Origin: Candidatus Obscuribacterales bacterium
GTDB taxonomy: Bacteria > Cyanobacteriota > Vampirovibrionia > Obscuribacterales > Obscuribacteraceae
Length of the DNA: 47,491 nt
Reading direction: 5' to 3'
Assembly (NCBI GenBank): GCA_019747875.1
Contig: JAIEQI010000085.1
Location: forward strand, 1 to 47,491
The notes below the pieces were generated by a model. It had not been told where the DNA came from, searched no databases, and saw only the letters and a list, made by a program, of their open reading frames with translations. Positions 24,202-33,436 of this stretch are shown piece after piece. Made by a program: the position numbers and the translations under genes. How positions within the stretch are numbered: the stretch's first letter is position 1; each line of letters starts with the position of its first letter.

Positions 24202-26676
24202 CTATTTGTAGCCGGGTGCAGCAAGATAGAATTTCTGCCTGCACTGTTTATCAATTTGTGTTTCCGAAAAAGCAATTGGCAGAGGATCAGCCTTCAGCCA
24301 TGACTTAAGTTGATCTTGCCGATTTTGCGAAAGATAGTGACCTGATTGTCCCGGAGCTAAACTGCCGTAGATGACATCGTTATCGGCCAGATCGATCAGG
24401 AGGCGAACACTTGGTCCATTTAAGGATTGGAAGATGCCACCAATAGAATTTCTGTCAACATCACAGGAATTCAAAGTATCGCTATCACCGCCGACACCGA
24501 TGCCTGCAATATCGAGCATCGAACGCAGAACTGCTAGCTGCTCGAAACCGATGGCTTTGAATTTTGCGATGTGAGCTTTATCCCAGGTCCAAGCATCGAC
24601 TTTATCGCTTTTGAACAAGAGCTTCAAGCGCGTATTTGATTTGGCAAATGTAGTAAGCATGAAAGTGTCGTGGGTTCTTTCTTCCGTGGGAAGCATATCC
24701 TTTGGTTTATTGCGCAGATAATCCTCGACAAGCGTAATCCAGAGCGGCCAGCGCTGGAAGTAATCATTTGCCAGTTCTCTAGCTAGTTTCGGCTGGTTTC
24801 CTCCAAGCTTCGGTTCAATTAAACGACGAGCTAAGACGCCGACGAATGACTCGTAAACACTGGCAGCAGGACTATCCTTTTTCAAACTTCCATCCCAGTT
24901 CTGCATCATCTGCAAGGCGCTTATCTGCGTCGCATCAATAGACTTATTTGCATCCATTGATTTTTTCAGCTCATCACGAACGAATGGTCCGATCATATTG
25001 AGCTCATCGCCCTGGTATGCATTGAAATCAAAGAGATCAAGTTTCTGAGCGTTTTTTCCGCGAGGCAGGGACAAAGCCAGCCTGTTTGCGCGGTAAGGCG
25101 CTTGCCACTGATGCCCCCAAAGCATTGCAGCCGGTGCTACCAGTTTCTGACCTGCTGCCACGCAAAAATCACCGGCGACTCTACCGACGGTGCCAGCAGG
25201 TACATATGTTTGAGGCAAATCATCAAAGTTTATAGTCGAGATCCACTCGCCTTTAGCAAGCCATCCCTCGGACATGGATGTACCATCGCCACCAGCTCCG
25301 CGAACGGGAATGATACCAGCAGCATGGCAACCGACGTTACCGCGGCGGTCAGCAAAAACAAACAATTGCGGTGATCCGGAATAGTTTCGCAAAGCTTGGT
25401 TGAAACTGAGCCAATCGCTCGCTTTGTTCATCGCGTAAAGTGAATTCAAATTCGGCAGCTTAGTCTGAAAGCCGGACCAAGACAGCGCCACTGCACTCTC
25501 TTTGTCACGCAACAAGACTGGTCCATGTTTAGTCATGGTGACTTTATGCTCGACATCTTTTCCGAAGCGAACCGGAATGACTTCGCGGCTCTCGACTGCG
25601 GTTTCTACCTTGCTAATAGCCTTGTATTTGGAGCCGAACTCGCTATCGAAATGCTCAACAAAAAGGTCTTGCACATCAGCGCGCATCGATGAGCCCGACC
25701 AGGCAATTTGCTCATTGCGGCCTAACATGATACCTGGCACGCCTGGCAATGCGGCCCCAACAAGATGTAGCCCGGGAGAGCTAAGTGATATCAGAAAATA
25801 TTCAGCAGGAGTCGTAAGCTTTGCGTGCTTATCTCCAGCCAAAAGAGCGCCACCGGATTTAGAAAATGACGGTGACAGAACCCAGGCTGTACTTCCCCAA
25901 TTTGGAGCCGGCTTCCTGAATAAGGACTCTTGTCTAGAAAGCGCAATCAGCCTTCTGCTCAGCGCAGGACTCAGCTTTAGACTGCTCCGATTAGGAGGCA
26001 CCGTAGTTGGCGCGCTGCGAAGGTCAGGGGTCCAAGAGGACAAAGCATAGTCATCTTTAAACAAGCGCTTTGCAAAATTATCACCAACAAGAGGAATCAC
26101 GCGAAAACGCAATTCGTCAAGTTTCCAGGATTCATCAAGCTCATAGCTCAGATACTTCATCACGGCTAAAGTATCAACTTCACGCCAGGGCTCCGGCTTA
26201 TAGCCCAGCAAAGTAAACTCTAACGGCAACTTATCTGATGAATCTGCCAGGTAGGCATTAACGCCGCGGCAATAAGATTCAAGTGCCGTCTTAACCTCCG
26301 GTCTCAAGAATTTGATTTCTTCAGCGGCTAATCGATCGAAGCCAATCGTTCGCATCAGGCGATCAGCCGGCAGGGCTGTAATGCCGAAGATTTCCGCAGT
26401 TCTACCTTCGGCAGCGCGGCGAAGCATATCCATCTGGAACATACGTTCGCGAGCAACAACGTAGCCCTGCGCGGCAAACACATCGTCTTCGCTTTCAGCC
26501 TTCAGATAGGGAATGGCACGCGAGTCATATCGCACCAGAACAGGCTTATGAAGCCCGGCGATTTCACCGACCCCATCTAAAACAGGAACAGGTCGTTGGG
26601 CGAACCACCAGCTTGCAGCTGGTGCCAAAATCAAAATGACAAAGAATAGAGCCAGAAAAACTTTGATCATTTGCAT
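24202..26676 (-). CDS. Penicillin acylase (penicillin amidase) family Ntn-hydrolase
   Basis: An 824-residue exported or membrane-anchored N-terminal-nucleophile hydrolase. A hydrophobic segment (MIKVFLALFFVILILAPAASWW) is followed by the alpha subunit with RYDSRAIPYLKAESEDDVFAAQGYVVARERMFQMDMLRR, a family hallmark. The nucleophile Ser lies in NWGSTAWVL near residue 260, where autoprocessing would occur; GGALLAGDKHAKLTTPAEY and the AWSGSSMRADVQDLF segment follow. Family members cleave amide bonds in beta-lactams, acyl-homoserine lactones or other N-acyl compounds, usually in the periplasm. It heads an operon with serA and a DUF3160-like gene. Substrate unknown; a signal-quenching role is as possible as antibiotic hydrolysis. 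Confidence 0.92.
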   Translation of the reverse strand: MQMIKVFLALFFVILILAPAASWWFAQRPVPVLDGVGEIAGLHKPVLVRYDSRAIPYLKAESEDDVFAAQGYVVARERMFQMDMLRRAAEGRTAEIFGITALPADRLMRTIGFDRLAAEEIKFLRPEVKTALESYCRGVNAYLADSSDKLPLEFTLLGYKPEPWREVDTLAVMKYLSYELDESWKLDELRFRVIPLVGDNFAKRLFKDDYALSSWTPDLRSAPTTVPPNRSSLKLSPALSRRLIALSRQESLFRKPAPNWGSTAWVLSPSFSKSGGALLAGDKHAKLTTPAEYFLISLSSPGLHLVGAALPGVPGIMLGRNEQIAWSGSSMRADVQDLFVEHFDSEFGSKYKAISKVETAVESREVIPVRFGKDVEHKVTMTKHGPVLLRDKESAVALSWSGFQTKLPNLNSLYAMNKASDWLSFNQALRNYSGSPQLFVFADRRGNVGCHAAGIIPVRGAGGDGTSMSEGWLAKGEWISTINFDDLPQTYVPAGTVGRVAGDFCVAAGQKLVAPAAMLWGHQWQAPYRANRLALSLPRGKNAQKLDLFDFNAYQGDELNMIGPFVRDELKKSMDANKSIDATQISALQMMQNWDGSLKKDSPAASVYESFVGVLARRLIEPKLGGNQPKLARELANDYFQRWPLWITLVEDYLRNKPKDMLPTEERTHDTFMLTTFAKSNTRLKLLFKSDKVDAWTWDKAHIAKFKAIGFEQLAVLRSMLDIAGIGVGGDSDTLNSCDVDRNSIGGIFQSLNGPSVRLLIDLADNDVIYGSLAPGQSGHYLSQNRQDQLKSWLKADPLPIAFSETQIDKQCRQKFYLAAPGYK

Positions 26677-26862
26677 ATCGCCCTGACATACTTCAAGCGA
26701 ATATTCGCATTGAAGCCCTCCCGCCGGTTTCGATCCTCAAAGTCCTTTAATGTCAGCGCACAGACGCTTTTGTTAGTTTTTAAGAGGAGATGAGCCGGAC
26801 TCGTGCCCATCTAGTCTAATTCATGAGAGCCACAAAACTGGGCAAATAAACGGCTGGTAAAG

Positions 26863-27426
26863 ATGAGAAAACGTTCCGCGCAAATAATCGCCATCTGCGG
26901 TGGATCCGGCTCCGGCAAATCGACGCTGGCAAAGAAATTTGTCGGAGCGTCTATAGTCGCGACGGATCACTTCTACAAGAGCCTGGACAAACTCGACCTT
27001 AATCCTGATGGCTCATATGATTTCGACCATCCATCCGCTGTTGATCTGGAGGCTTGCGCGCAAGCCTTGCTGAAACTGTCTGAAGGAGAGGATGTTTGGA
27101 TTCCGGTATACGATATGCGTACATGCCGAAGGATGGGCACCCAGCTAATTCCAGCTCCCAGCAGAGGGATTTGCATAGTTGAGGGAATCTTTGCTTTCCA
27201 TAGTCCGCTGGATGAAATTTGCAGCCTAAGAATATTTATAGATACGCCGGTAGATCAGCGCATGGCAAGACGGATACGGCGAGATGTCGAGCGGGGACGT
27301 AACACAATAGAGACCATAAAACATAGTATTCATGTAGAAGAGGCTTACACGCGTTATATTGAACCGATGCGCCAACTTGCAGACTTGGTGCTAATGGGTG
27401 ATGAGATAAAGGGTGTCGTTATCTAA
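26863..27426 (+). CDS. udk: Uridine kinase
   Basis: A 187-residue P-loop kinase that phosphorylates uridine or cytidine to the monophosphate in pyrimidine salvage. It has GGSGSGKS at residues 13-20, TDHFYK (catalytic Asp), DFDHPSAVD, PVYDMRTCRR in the nucleoside-binding region, VEGIFAFHSP, and the LID-like RRIRRDVERGRN. It is somewhat shorter than E. coli Udk (about 213), mainly at the C-terminus, but all active-site segments are present. Phosphoribulokinase-type relatives are less likely at this length. It is divergent from the penicillin-acylase operon and precedes a polytopic membrane protein by 50 bases. Confidence 0.88.
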   Translation: MRKRSAQIIAICGGSGSGKSTLAKKFVGASIVATDHFYKSLDKLDLNPDGSYDFDHPSAVDLEACAQALLKLSEGEDVWIPVYDMRTCRRMGTQLIPAPSRGICIVEGIFAFHSPLDEICSLRIFIDTPVDQRMARRIRRDVERGRNTIETIKHSIHVEEAYTRYIEPMRQLADLVLMGDEIKGVVI

Positions 27427-27476
27427 GATTGCGAAGATAAGCAGACACTTAAGTAAAGGAATTCTCAGAAACACAG

Positions 27477-28886
27477 ATGGGTCTGGATACAAAAACCACT
27501 ACCGACCAAATTTCGCTGAATGCGGCTTCTCATGATCACATCTTATTGGATGATCAGCGAGTCGAACAACTGCGTCAAAAGAAAACAAGTTTTTCAAGCA
27601 CAGAAGAATTTGTCTGTCTTCTCGGAATCTTCTTCATGGTGCGCTTACCCTGGTTATTTATGATACCAATGGTAGAGGCACCAGATGAATTTGCGCACTA
27701 TTGGGTAATCAAATTTCTTCGAGAACATTGGCGCTTACCGCACGCTCAAGAGGTGTTTGCAGGCGGACCATCAGCCGTGTATGGGTCGATGCCTCAATTG
27801 GGATATATCCCGCATGTTTTTAGCAGCTTGTTTATGCCTTATGAGGACATAGCACTGTCAGGGCGTTTTGGCAGCTTGCTCATGGGCAGCCTGATGCTTT
27901 TTGCGGCTTTTAGAATAGGATGCTTACTATTTAAGGAAAACAAGTTAATGGCACTGGCACTGCCATTAGCAATAGTTTTCCATCCGCAACTCATCTTTCT
28001 TCATAGCTATGCCAACAATGATTCAACCTCATCGGCATTAGCAAGTATCCTCATTCTGCTTGCATTTGAATCAGTGGCACGCGGTATCGCTTTCAAACGC
28101 ACGGTCTTAATGGGCGCGATTGTCGGATGGGTAGCGATTACTAAATACTCCGGACTAGCAATTATTCCGGTTATGGGGGTTGCAGTACTTGCCTCAATAT
28201 TCATCCATGGAACAGCAATTAGCACTGCTGCAAGCTCAATATTGTGCGCGGGTCTAGTAGCGGCGGCGGTCAGCTTGTGGTGGTTTGTGCAGAACGGGGT
28301 GGAATATCCTGGGGATCCGATGGGCACCAAGACCATGTACAAGTCCTGGGCTTCGACATTTCATCGTGATCTCAACTACTACCTGCCTGTATCCCACATC
28401 ATCAAATCACTAAAATGGTGGCGCATGATGTTCTTCAGTTTCTGGGGAATGTTCGGCTACATGAATAAGTATCTTTGGCGTCCTGTCTATCTCGTATATA
28501 CTGCAATGCTTATCGCAGCAGTCCTTGGTTGGTTGAATGGTATGCGGAAGTTCGCATTTCAAAAAGCAAGGACCTTCAAATTCACAAGAACAAATAGCAA
28601 GGACATAGTGATGTGGTCCTGCCTTGTGCTGACAGTGCTAATCAATCTAGCTTCCATGATCTGGGCATCAGTCTACAATCTCGGAGGACCGCAGGGACGA
28701 TATCTGTTCACCTCAGAAATCCCAGTGATGGCTTTGCTAATCGGGGGGATGAACTTGCTTGGAGAAAAGAAAGCGGGAAGAATCGCAGTCTGCATTTTTC
28801 TTGCCTTCAATCTTGCCGTCGCGGTTGGTTCATGGATTTACTTGTTCAGACTATATGGCGGCTGGCATATCAACCCTCTGCAATAG
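27477..28886 (+). CDS. Polytopic membrane protein, DUF2142/GT39-like
   Basis: A 469-residue integral membrane protein with about ten hydrophobic helices. The first periplasmic loop carries APDEFAHYWVIKFL, resembling the Asp/Glu-containing loop of GT-C lipid-linked glycosyltransferases and DUF2142 proteins. Later features are GWVAITKYSGLAIIPVMG and the near-terminal NLGGPQGRYLFTSEIPVMALLIGG, also typical of that group (a Gly-Arg-Tyr before the last helices). Such enzymes move sugars from polyprenyl-phosphate carriers to glycans or lipids on the outer face of the inner membrane. It is probably co-transcribed with uridine kinase; acceptor unknown. Confidence 0.75.
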   Translation: MGLDTKTTTDQISLNAASHDHILLDDQRVEQLRQKKTSFSSTEEFVCLLGIFFMVRLPWLFMIPMVEAPDEFAHYWVIKFLREHWRLPHAQEVFAGGPSAVYGSMPQLGYIPHVFSSLFMPYEDIALSGRFGSLLMGSLMLFAAFRIGCLLFKENKLMALALPLAIVFHPQLIFLHSYANNDSTSSALASILILLAFESVARGIAFKRTVLMGAIVGWVAITKYSGLAIIPVMGVAVLASIFIHGTAISTAASSILCAGLVAAAVSLWWFVQNGVEYPGDPMGTKTMYKSWASTFHRDLNYYLPVSHIIKSLKWWRMMFFSFWGMFGYMNKYLWRPVYLVYTAMLIAAVLGWLNGMRKFAFQKARTFKFTRTNSKDIVMWSCLVLTVLINLASMIWASVYNLGGPQGRYLFTSEIPVMALLIGGMNLLGEKKAGRIAVCIFLAFNLAVAVGSWIYLFRLYGGWHINPLQ

Positions 28887-28899
28887 CGGTTAGAACCGC
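28886..28899 (+). terminator. Short perfect hairpin at the end of the DUF2142-like gene
   Basis: GCGGTT AG AACCGC forms a perfect 6-bp stem starting at the last base of the stop codon. It is followed by C-rich sequence rather than a U-tract, so it could act as a 3' stabiliser or weak terminator. Confidence 0.3.
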
Positions 28900-29130
28900 C
28901 CCCCTGAGCGTCACCGCATATGGTGCCGCTGCAATTGCATTTAATGCTACGACCAAAAAAAATCACAAGTCCGTCCCAAAAAGATCCCGGGCTGAGAATA
29001 ATCTCAAACTCACATAACGAGCTTTGCGTCACTGCAGGATGACCGCAACTCATAAAGCTGGAAGTGGGGCAGATGTCCCGGACTTCTCAGCGTTAATAAG
29101 GGAAGGTTTCAGTTACGGTGAGGACGCATC

Positions 29131-30486
29131 ATGGGTGAGCATCAACTAAACGAAGTTATTCTGAGCAAAGAAGACTCTAAAGGCAATAATATTGAAAAAC
29201 AACTAGCCCAGACGGTTCAAGCACTTTGGGAAGATACTCACAAAGAGAAATGCAGAAACAAGCAACTGCAAGATCAAGAATTTTCAGCGAAGCTAGAAAT
29301 TCTAGATCGTAAGCTACATCAAGAAGGCGGCGTACTGTCTGGAAAGAATGCAAAGGACTTGCACCTGGTTGGCTTAGGACACAAGAACGGTGAGGCGAAG
29401 CTACTCTTTTCCGATAAGAAGAAAGGTGAATCGGAAGGAGAAAACTTATACCTGGTAGATGAATCAGGAAAGATTGTAGCCAGCAGTGAACTTAAAGAGC
29501 GAAAAGCAACCAGCTGGAAAACAGTAGGAGATAAAGGGTCAGCTAAGACAAACATTGACCCATCCGGTGAATCTCCAAAAGCCGAGGCAGAGACATCGCC
29601 TGCTACATCAAGACCAGATCGATACAATGAGCACCAGGGTCCTTCCGAAAGTCCGCCTGAAGCACCGCAGGAGCCGTCAAGCTCCAACGACGGGAAGGTC
29701 GAAGTTAAGCTCAGTAAAAAAATCAGTATGAACTTCGGTTCTGAGAATACTGAACCTGAAAGTGTCACCATCAAACAAAATGATAAAAGCGGAGATCTGG
29801 TTCTCAAACGTATTGGTAAGAACGACTATATAGCCCAAGGCAGTGACAGTGACAAACATTATTCCGTGAACTATGACAAGCAAACCGGAGACTTTACCTA
29901 CAGCAGAAAAATCGAGAATGTATATGATCCCTCTGCACCAGGAGAGCGTGACATCACAATAAAAGCTGATGGATCGGAAATCAGAACCTTTATCGGGGAC
30001 GACTCACAGGTGAGCAGCGACGGACGACACAGAAGTGCAATCAGATTCCTCGAAGTGCAAACTCTCGATCCTAAAGGTCAAATCCAGTCTGACATTCGAT
30101 ATTCAGGCATGGACGGCAGCCACCCATCTCAAGCAACTATCCGCATGTCCGATGGACATTATGCGAGCATGACAGCAAGCTCCGTGTGGCAAGATTCAAT
30201 GCAGTCGGAAGATGGAAACTGGTACAAAGTATCCTTCGACAATAAAACGGGTGTGACAAAACTCCTTGGCGAATCACAAGTTACAGAAGTGTACCCGCAT
30301 GGAGTTGCTACGCTTACCCCCTTGGATAACAATCAGGAACTCCACGACTATTACAAACAGATCCGCATTGGCGCTCGCATATGGAACAAGCAACGAGGTT
30401 CAAGTGCCTATGTTGCCCGAAACGGAGAGCGAGCAGATATCGAAATAGACGCGCAAGGAAGAGCGACTGTCAAACCCAGAGCATAG
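29131..30486 (+). CDS. Hydrophilic orphan protein with beta-rich C-terminal half
   Basis: Not recognised. The 451-residue product has no signal peptide and no membrane helix. Residues 1-75 are helical and charged; about 75-130 form a strand-rich segment (DLHLVGLGHKNGEAKLLFSD, then LYLVDESGKIVASSEL). Residues 130-200 are a disordered Pro/Ser/Glu linker. The rest is built of short strands with DG, NG and DKQTGDFTY-type turns, reminiscent of repeat proteins such as YD/RHS-like or carboxypeptidase-linker folds, but without their signature motifs. GAGG seven bases before the ATG supports the start. It is monocistronic and ends in a strong terminator. Confidence 0.7.
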   Translation: MGEHQLNEVILSKEDSKGNNIEKQLAQTVQALWEDTHKEKCRNKQLQDQEFSAKLEILDRKLHQEGGVLSGKNAKDLHLVGLGHKNGEAKLLFSDKKKGESEGENLYLVDESGKIVASSELKERKATSWKTVGDKGSAKTNIDPSGESPKAEAETSPATSRPDRYNEHQGPSESPPEAPQEPSSSNDGKVEVKLSKKISMNFGSENTEPESVTIKQNDKSGDLVLKRIGKNDYIAQGSDSDKHYSVNYDKQTGDFTYSRKIENVYDPSAPGERDITIKADGSEIRTFIGDDSQVSSDGRHRSAIRFLEVQTLDPKGQIQSDIRYSGMDGSHPSQATIRMSDGHYASMTASSVWQDSMQSEDGNWYKVSFDNKTGVTKLLGESQVTEVYPHGVATLTPLDNNQELHDYYKQIRIGARIWNKQRGSSAYVARNGERADIEIDAQGRATVKPRA

Positions 30487-30519
30487 CATCAAAGTTTTCC
30501 CCCGCCCAGAACCCCAGAA

Positions 30520-30556
30520 AATAAGAGGAGAAGCCCGCCCGCTTCTCCTTCTTATT
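30520..30556. terminator. Strong bidirectional intrinsic terminator
   Basis: AATAAGAGGAGAAGC (30520-30534) pairs with GCTTCTCCTTCTTATT (30541-30556) across a CCGCCC loop, giving 15 base pairs with a single bulged T. T-rich sequence follows on both strands. It lies between the convergent orphan gene and oxidoreductase gene and should terminate both. Confidence 0.9.
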
Positions 30557-30606
30557 TGTTTAGAGCACAAATTCAAGGTAGGGGGACCTGAGCTAACCTG
30601 TAGTCG

Positions 30607-32196
30607 TCAACATGCCTCGGGCGGCAGAAGTTGGATCAAACTTCCAGTAGATCGCCTTTCCTCTTCTTCAGCGTCGAGGTTAAATTGGGTGCTTTCGAGA
30701 TTGGCATTGGCAGGACCATCAATAACAGTTCCTACAGCATTGAAGCGGGACCCATGAGCTGGACAATCCCAGCTTTTTTCACTGCTATTCCAAGTGACAA
30801 TGCCTTTTAAATGAGGACAAATTGCTGAGCATTGAAATACTCGTCCCTGCTCGTCTCGATATACGGCAAGCTTATGTCCATCGTGGACTAGAACGGCACC
30901 TTCACCAAGCGGAATATCGGCAGCACTTGAAACTTCTCCCCCCTTTAGATAATCAACATACTGCGCAGCGCTATTCAAATTTTCCGCCAAATAATCAGCT
31001 GTTTTTATCAAAGATTTTCTGGTGGGATCATAGAGTTCAACCCATTCATTAGGACTACGCAAAATAAGATCGGAAATGATCTTCCCTGCCAGCGTGCCTT
31101 GCGTCATGCCCACTCCGGAGAAGCCGGTTGCGACGTTGATGTTTGGCGCATGATTGGGATCTCTTCCGATGTAAGCTAGACCATCGACAGGTTCATAGAT
31201 CTGACCTGACCATCGATACTTAACTTGACCCATAATTGGCAGCATTTCGCGCGCCCAGGCTTCCAATTCTTGATAGCGCGCTTCATAATCGCTGATCTGT
31301 CCCGTTTTATGGTCCCCGCCGCCCACCAGCACATACTCTTTATCGCCCATCACAAAAGTTCGAATGTAATGATACGGATCTTCAGTATCCCAAAATAGTG
31401 CTTGCGGAATCGCATCTCGTTCAATTTCAGCGGCTATGACGTAACTTCGATAAGCCGCCATTTTTGTGTGAATGGCAACTATGTTGCTGACTGGACTGTT
31501 GGTTGCTACGACCACTTCCCGTGCCTGAACTCTGTGATTTGTGTCCGTGACGAGTTTGGCGGGATGCCCATCTACAATTTCCGTGATATGAGTATGGCAA
31601 TAAATTCGTCCACCCATGCGGGAGATTGCTTGGGCCAGTCCGCTAATGTATTTTGTCACGTGAAACTGTGCTTGCCTGGAGACGCGAATGGAAGGCAATT
31701 GCCGGCAAGTCATCGGCGTGTACTCTAGCAATGTTGCATCAGAAATGCCTGCCCGGTGCATCGCCTCTAACTCTTTCTCAAGTTCTTCTCTTTGGACATT
31801 TCGTCCTAAGAATAGATAGCCGTCAACTCTTTTGAAATCACACTGGATCTTCTCTGCGCGCACGATGCTCTCAATCATATTTATGGCCGCGTACTGGCTG
31901 GCTGCAATTTTGCGCGTCCTGTCCAAGCCATGAATTCGCTCAAGTTCATGATAACGAAGATCAAGCAAGGAACTTATCTGTGCCGTTGTACGGATGGTTT
32001 CACCACCGGCGATTTCACCATCATCAATGAGCACCACGTGGGCGCCACGCTTTGCCATCATATAAGCCGTGGACATTCCAGCAATGCCTGCACCAATGAT
32101 AGCCACATCACAGTAGACATCGTCATCCAGAGGACGGAAATCTGGAGAAGCGCTGGTACCCATCCAAAGAGAAGTCGTAGGGCGGGATCGTGTCAT
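30607..32196 (-). CDS. FAD-dependent oxidoreductase with C-terminal Rieske [2Fe-2S] domain
   Basis: A protein of about 529 residues. The N-terminal DAO fold binds FAD through VAIIGAGIAGMSTAYMMAKRG and a Glu/Asp-ended second strand (VVLIDDG); GVGMTQGTLAGKIISDLI is the second FAD-contact region. From about residue 430 a Rieske domain has the ligand pairs CPHLKG and CPAHGS, about 16 residues apart, so both Cys and both His are intact. The domain order matches glycine/D-amino-acid-oxidase-like proteins fused to Rieske ferredoxins, thought to pass electrons between substrate, FAD and cluster; the substrate is unknown. The ATG at 32196 (MTRSRPTTS) with GAGGT about five bases upstream is preferred over the TTG at 32211. 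Confidence 0.9.
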   Translation of the reverse strand: MTRSRPTTSLWMGTSASPDFRPLDDDVYCDVAIIGAGIAGMSTAYMMAKRGAHVVLIDDGEIAGGETIRTTAQISSLLDLRYHELERIHGLDRTRKIAASQYAAINMIESIVRAEKIQCDFKRVDGYLFLGRNVQREELEKELEAMHRAGISDATLLEYTPMTCRQLPSIRVSRQAQFHVTKYISGLAQAISRMGGRIYCHTHITEIVDGHPAKLVTDTNHRVQAREVVVATNSPVSNIVAIHTKMAAYRSYVIAAEIERDAIPQALFWDTEDPYHYIRTFVMGDKEYVLVGGGDHKTGQISDYEARYQELEAWAREMLPIMGQVKYRWSGQIYEPVDGLAYIGRDPNHAPNINVATGFSGVGMTQGTLAGKIISDLILRSPNEWVELYDPTRKSLIKTADYLAENLNSAAQYVDYLKGGEVSSAADIPLGEGAVLVHDGHKLAVYRDEQGRVFQCSAICPHLKGIVTWNSSEKSWDCPAHGSRFNAVGTVIDGPANANLESTQFNLDAEEEERRSTGSLIQLLPPEAC

Positions 32197-32422
32197 GGCA
32201 CACCTCATCAAATGGTAGACACCGCTGATTGCCGTCGAAGACGGGAGCGTCCTTCAAAAGTTCCTCCAAAATGGCGCATTCATACAAGAAAAATAGGACA
32301 ATTTAACGGCTTAAAGGATGTCATAAAGATATAGTTTTGACATTGCATCGACTGCAAACTCGGGGGGGACCACATTGCCCGACATAAATAGTTATGAGGG
32401 TGGCGCGATTCTGCTCTGCTTA

Positions 32423-32576
32423 GTAACGTTGTTGCATTATTGATCTCACTGAATCTGTACCTTTTATGCTCTTAGGCTATCCATTTTCGGGTTCGTTGAA
32501 AGTACCATGCGAAGCGTTTGAAACTGACATCGAGATCTTTGAGAATAAGCTGAGTACGACATCAACCGCTCTCTAG
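32423..32576 (+). pseudogene. C-terminal remnant of a second DUF4239 gene
   Basis: This stretch encodes, in two frames separated by a frameshift near 32465-32472, the end of a DUF4239 protein. The first part reads NVVALLISLNLYL, close to MVALLISLNLYLF of the intact gene downstream. The second reads GYPFSGS then FETDIEIF, parallel to SYPFSGD then FEVDLMIF, ending at TAG 32574-32576. The N-terminal three quarters are missing. The intact paralogue starts 24 bases later, so this is the decayed upstream member of a tandem duplication or the scar of a deletion between two copies. Confidence 0.8.
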
Positions 32577-32599
32577 CGGCTGTTTAAGGAGGAGGAATC

Positions 32600-33403
32600 T
32601 TGGAAGTGGATTCGATATTTGGAGGAGCTCTACTGGTCTTTGCTGCAACCGGATTAGCGATTTTGGGACTGCTCGCAGCACGCAAAATGTTCGACTTACA
32701 AAAGTTGCGTGAATCCCACGAGGTCGGCGGCTATCTCCTTTCTGTGGTCGGAACACTTTACGCCGTGTTGCTCGGTCTGATAGTAGTAGATGCGATGGCA
32801 AAGTTTCAGACTGCCAGAACAGTGACTGAGGAGGAAGCAAATAATCTTGCTGATGTATTTGTGCTTGCGGCATCTTTACCCAAAGAAATGTGCAATCACA
32901 TCAGGAAAGACTGCATCGACTATACAAACCAGGTTATAAAATCAGAATGGGCAAAAATGGACAAGGGTGAAGTCGATGTCGAGGCTCGCAGAATCATTGT
33001 CCATATGAACGTGGAACTTAGTTCCTTTGAACCACAAACCGAAAATCAGAAAGCGATATATCCACTATTGCTGGGTGCGGCTAGCGATGTCTGGCACACA
33101 AGACGCGAACGTACTAATTTTGCGATTCACGGTCCACCAGTAGTGGAATGGGTTTCACTCGTAATCGGCAGCATCATCACAGTGTTTTTTACGTACTTCT
33201 TCAATTCTGAACATTTCAAGATACAAGTCGTGATGACCTCAATGGTTGCTTTGTTGATCTCACTCAATTTGTATCTGTTTCTTCTATTCAGCTACCCCTT
33301 CTCGGGGGATGTCTGCGTTGGGGCCGACCCATTTGAGGTTGACCTGATGATATTTCAGCATCGATTTTCTGATCGTTCAGGAGCGCCAGCGGTTGAAGAC
33401 TAG
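32600..33403 (+). CDS. DUF4239 (bestrophin-like) membrane protein
   Basis: A 267-residue integral membrane protein. Two hydrophobic helices at the N-terminus (GALLVFAATGLAILGLLAA and GGYLLSVVGTLYAVLLGLIVVDAM) flank the family's GxxxxVVGTLYAVLLGLIV signature. A central hydrophilic helical region (EEANNLADVFVLAASLP) follows, then two C-terminal helices (VSLVIGSIITVFFTYFF and MVALLISLNLYLFLLF) and the PFSGD-type end. DUF4239 proteins are bestrophin-related in profile and may form anion channels, but function is unproven. Translation starts at TTG with GGAGGA six bases upstream. A broken copy of the same family lies immediately upstream. Confidence 0.85.
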   Translation: MEVDSIFGGALLVFAATGLAILGLLAARKMFDLQKLRESHEVGGYLLSVVGTLYAVLLGLIVVDAMAKFQTARTVTEEEANNLADVFVLAASLPKEMCNHIRKDCIDYTNQVIKSEWAKMDKGEVDVEARRIIVHMNVELSSFEPQTENQKAIYPLLLGAASDVWHTRRERTNFAIHGPPVVEWVSLVIGSIITVFFTYFFNSEHFKIQVVMTSMVALLISLNLYLFLLFSYPFSGDVCVGADPFEVDLMIFQHRFSDRSGAPAVED

Positions 33404-33436
33404 GATGCTAGTCGTGCATTAGAGCCTTAAACTGTA

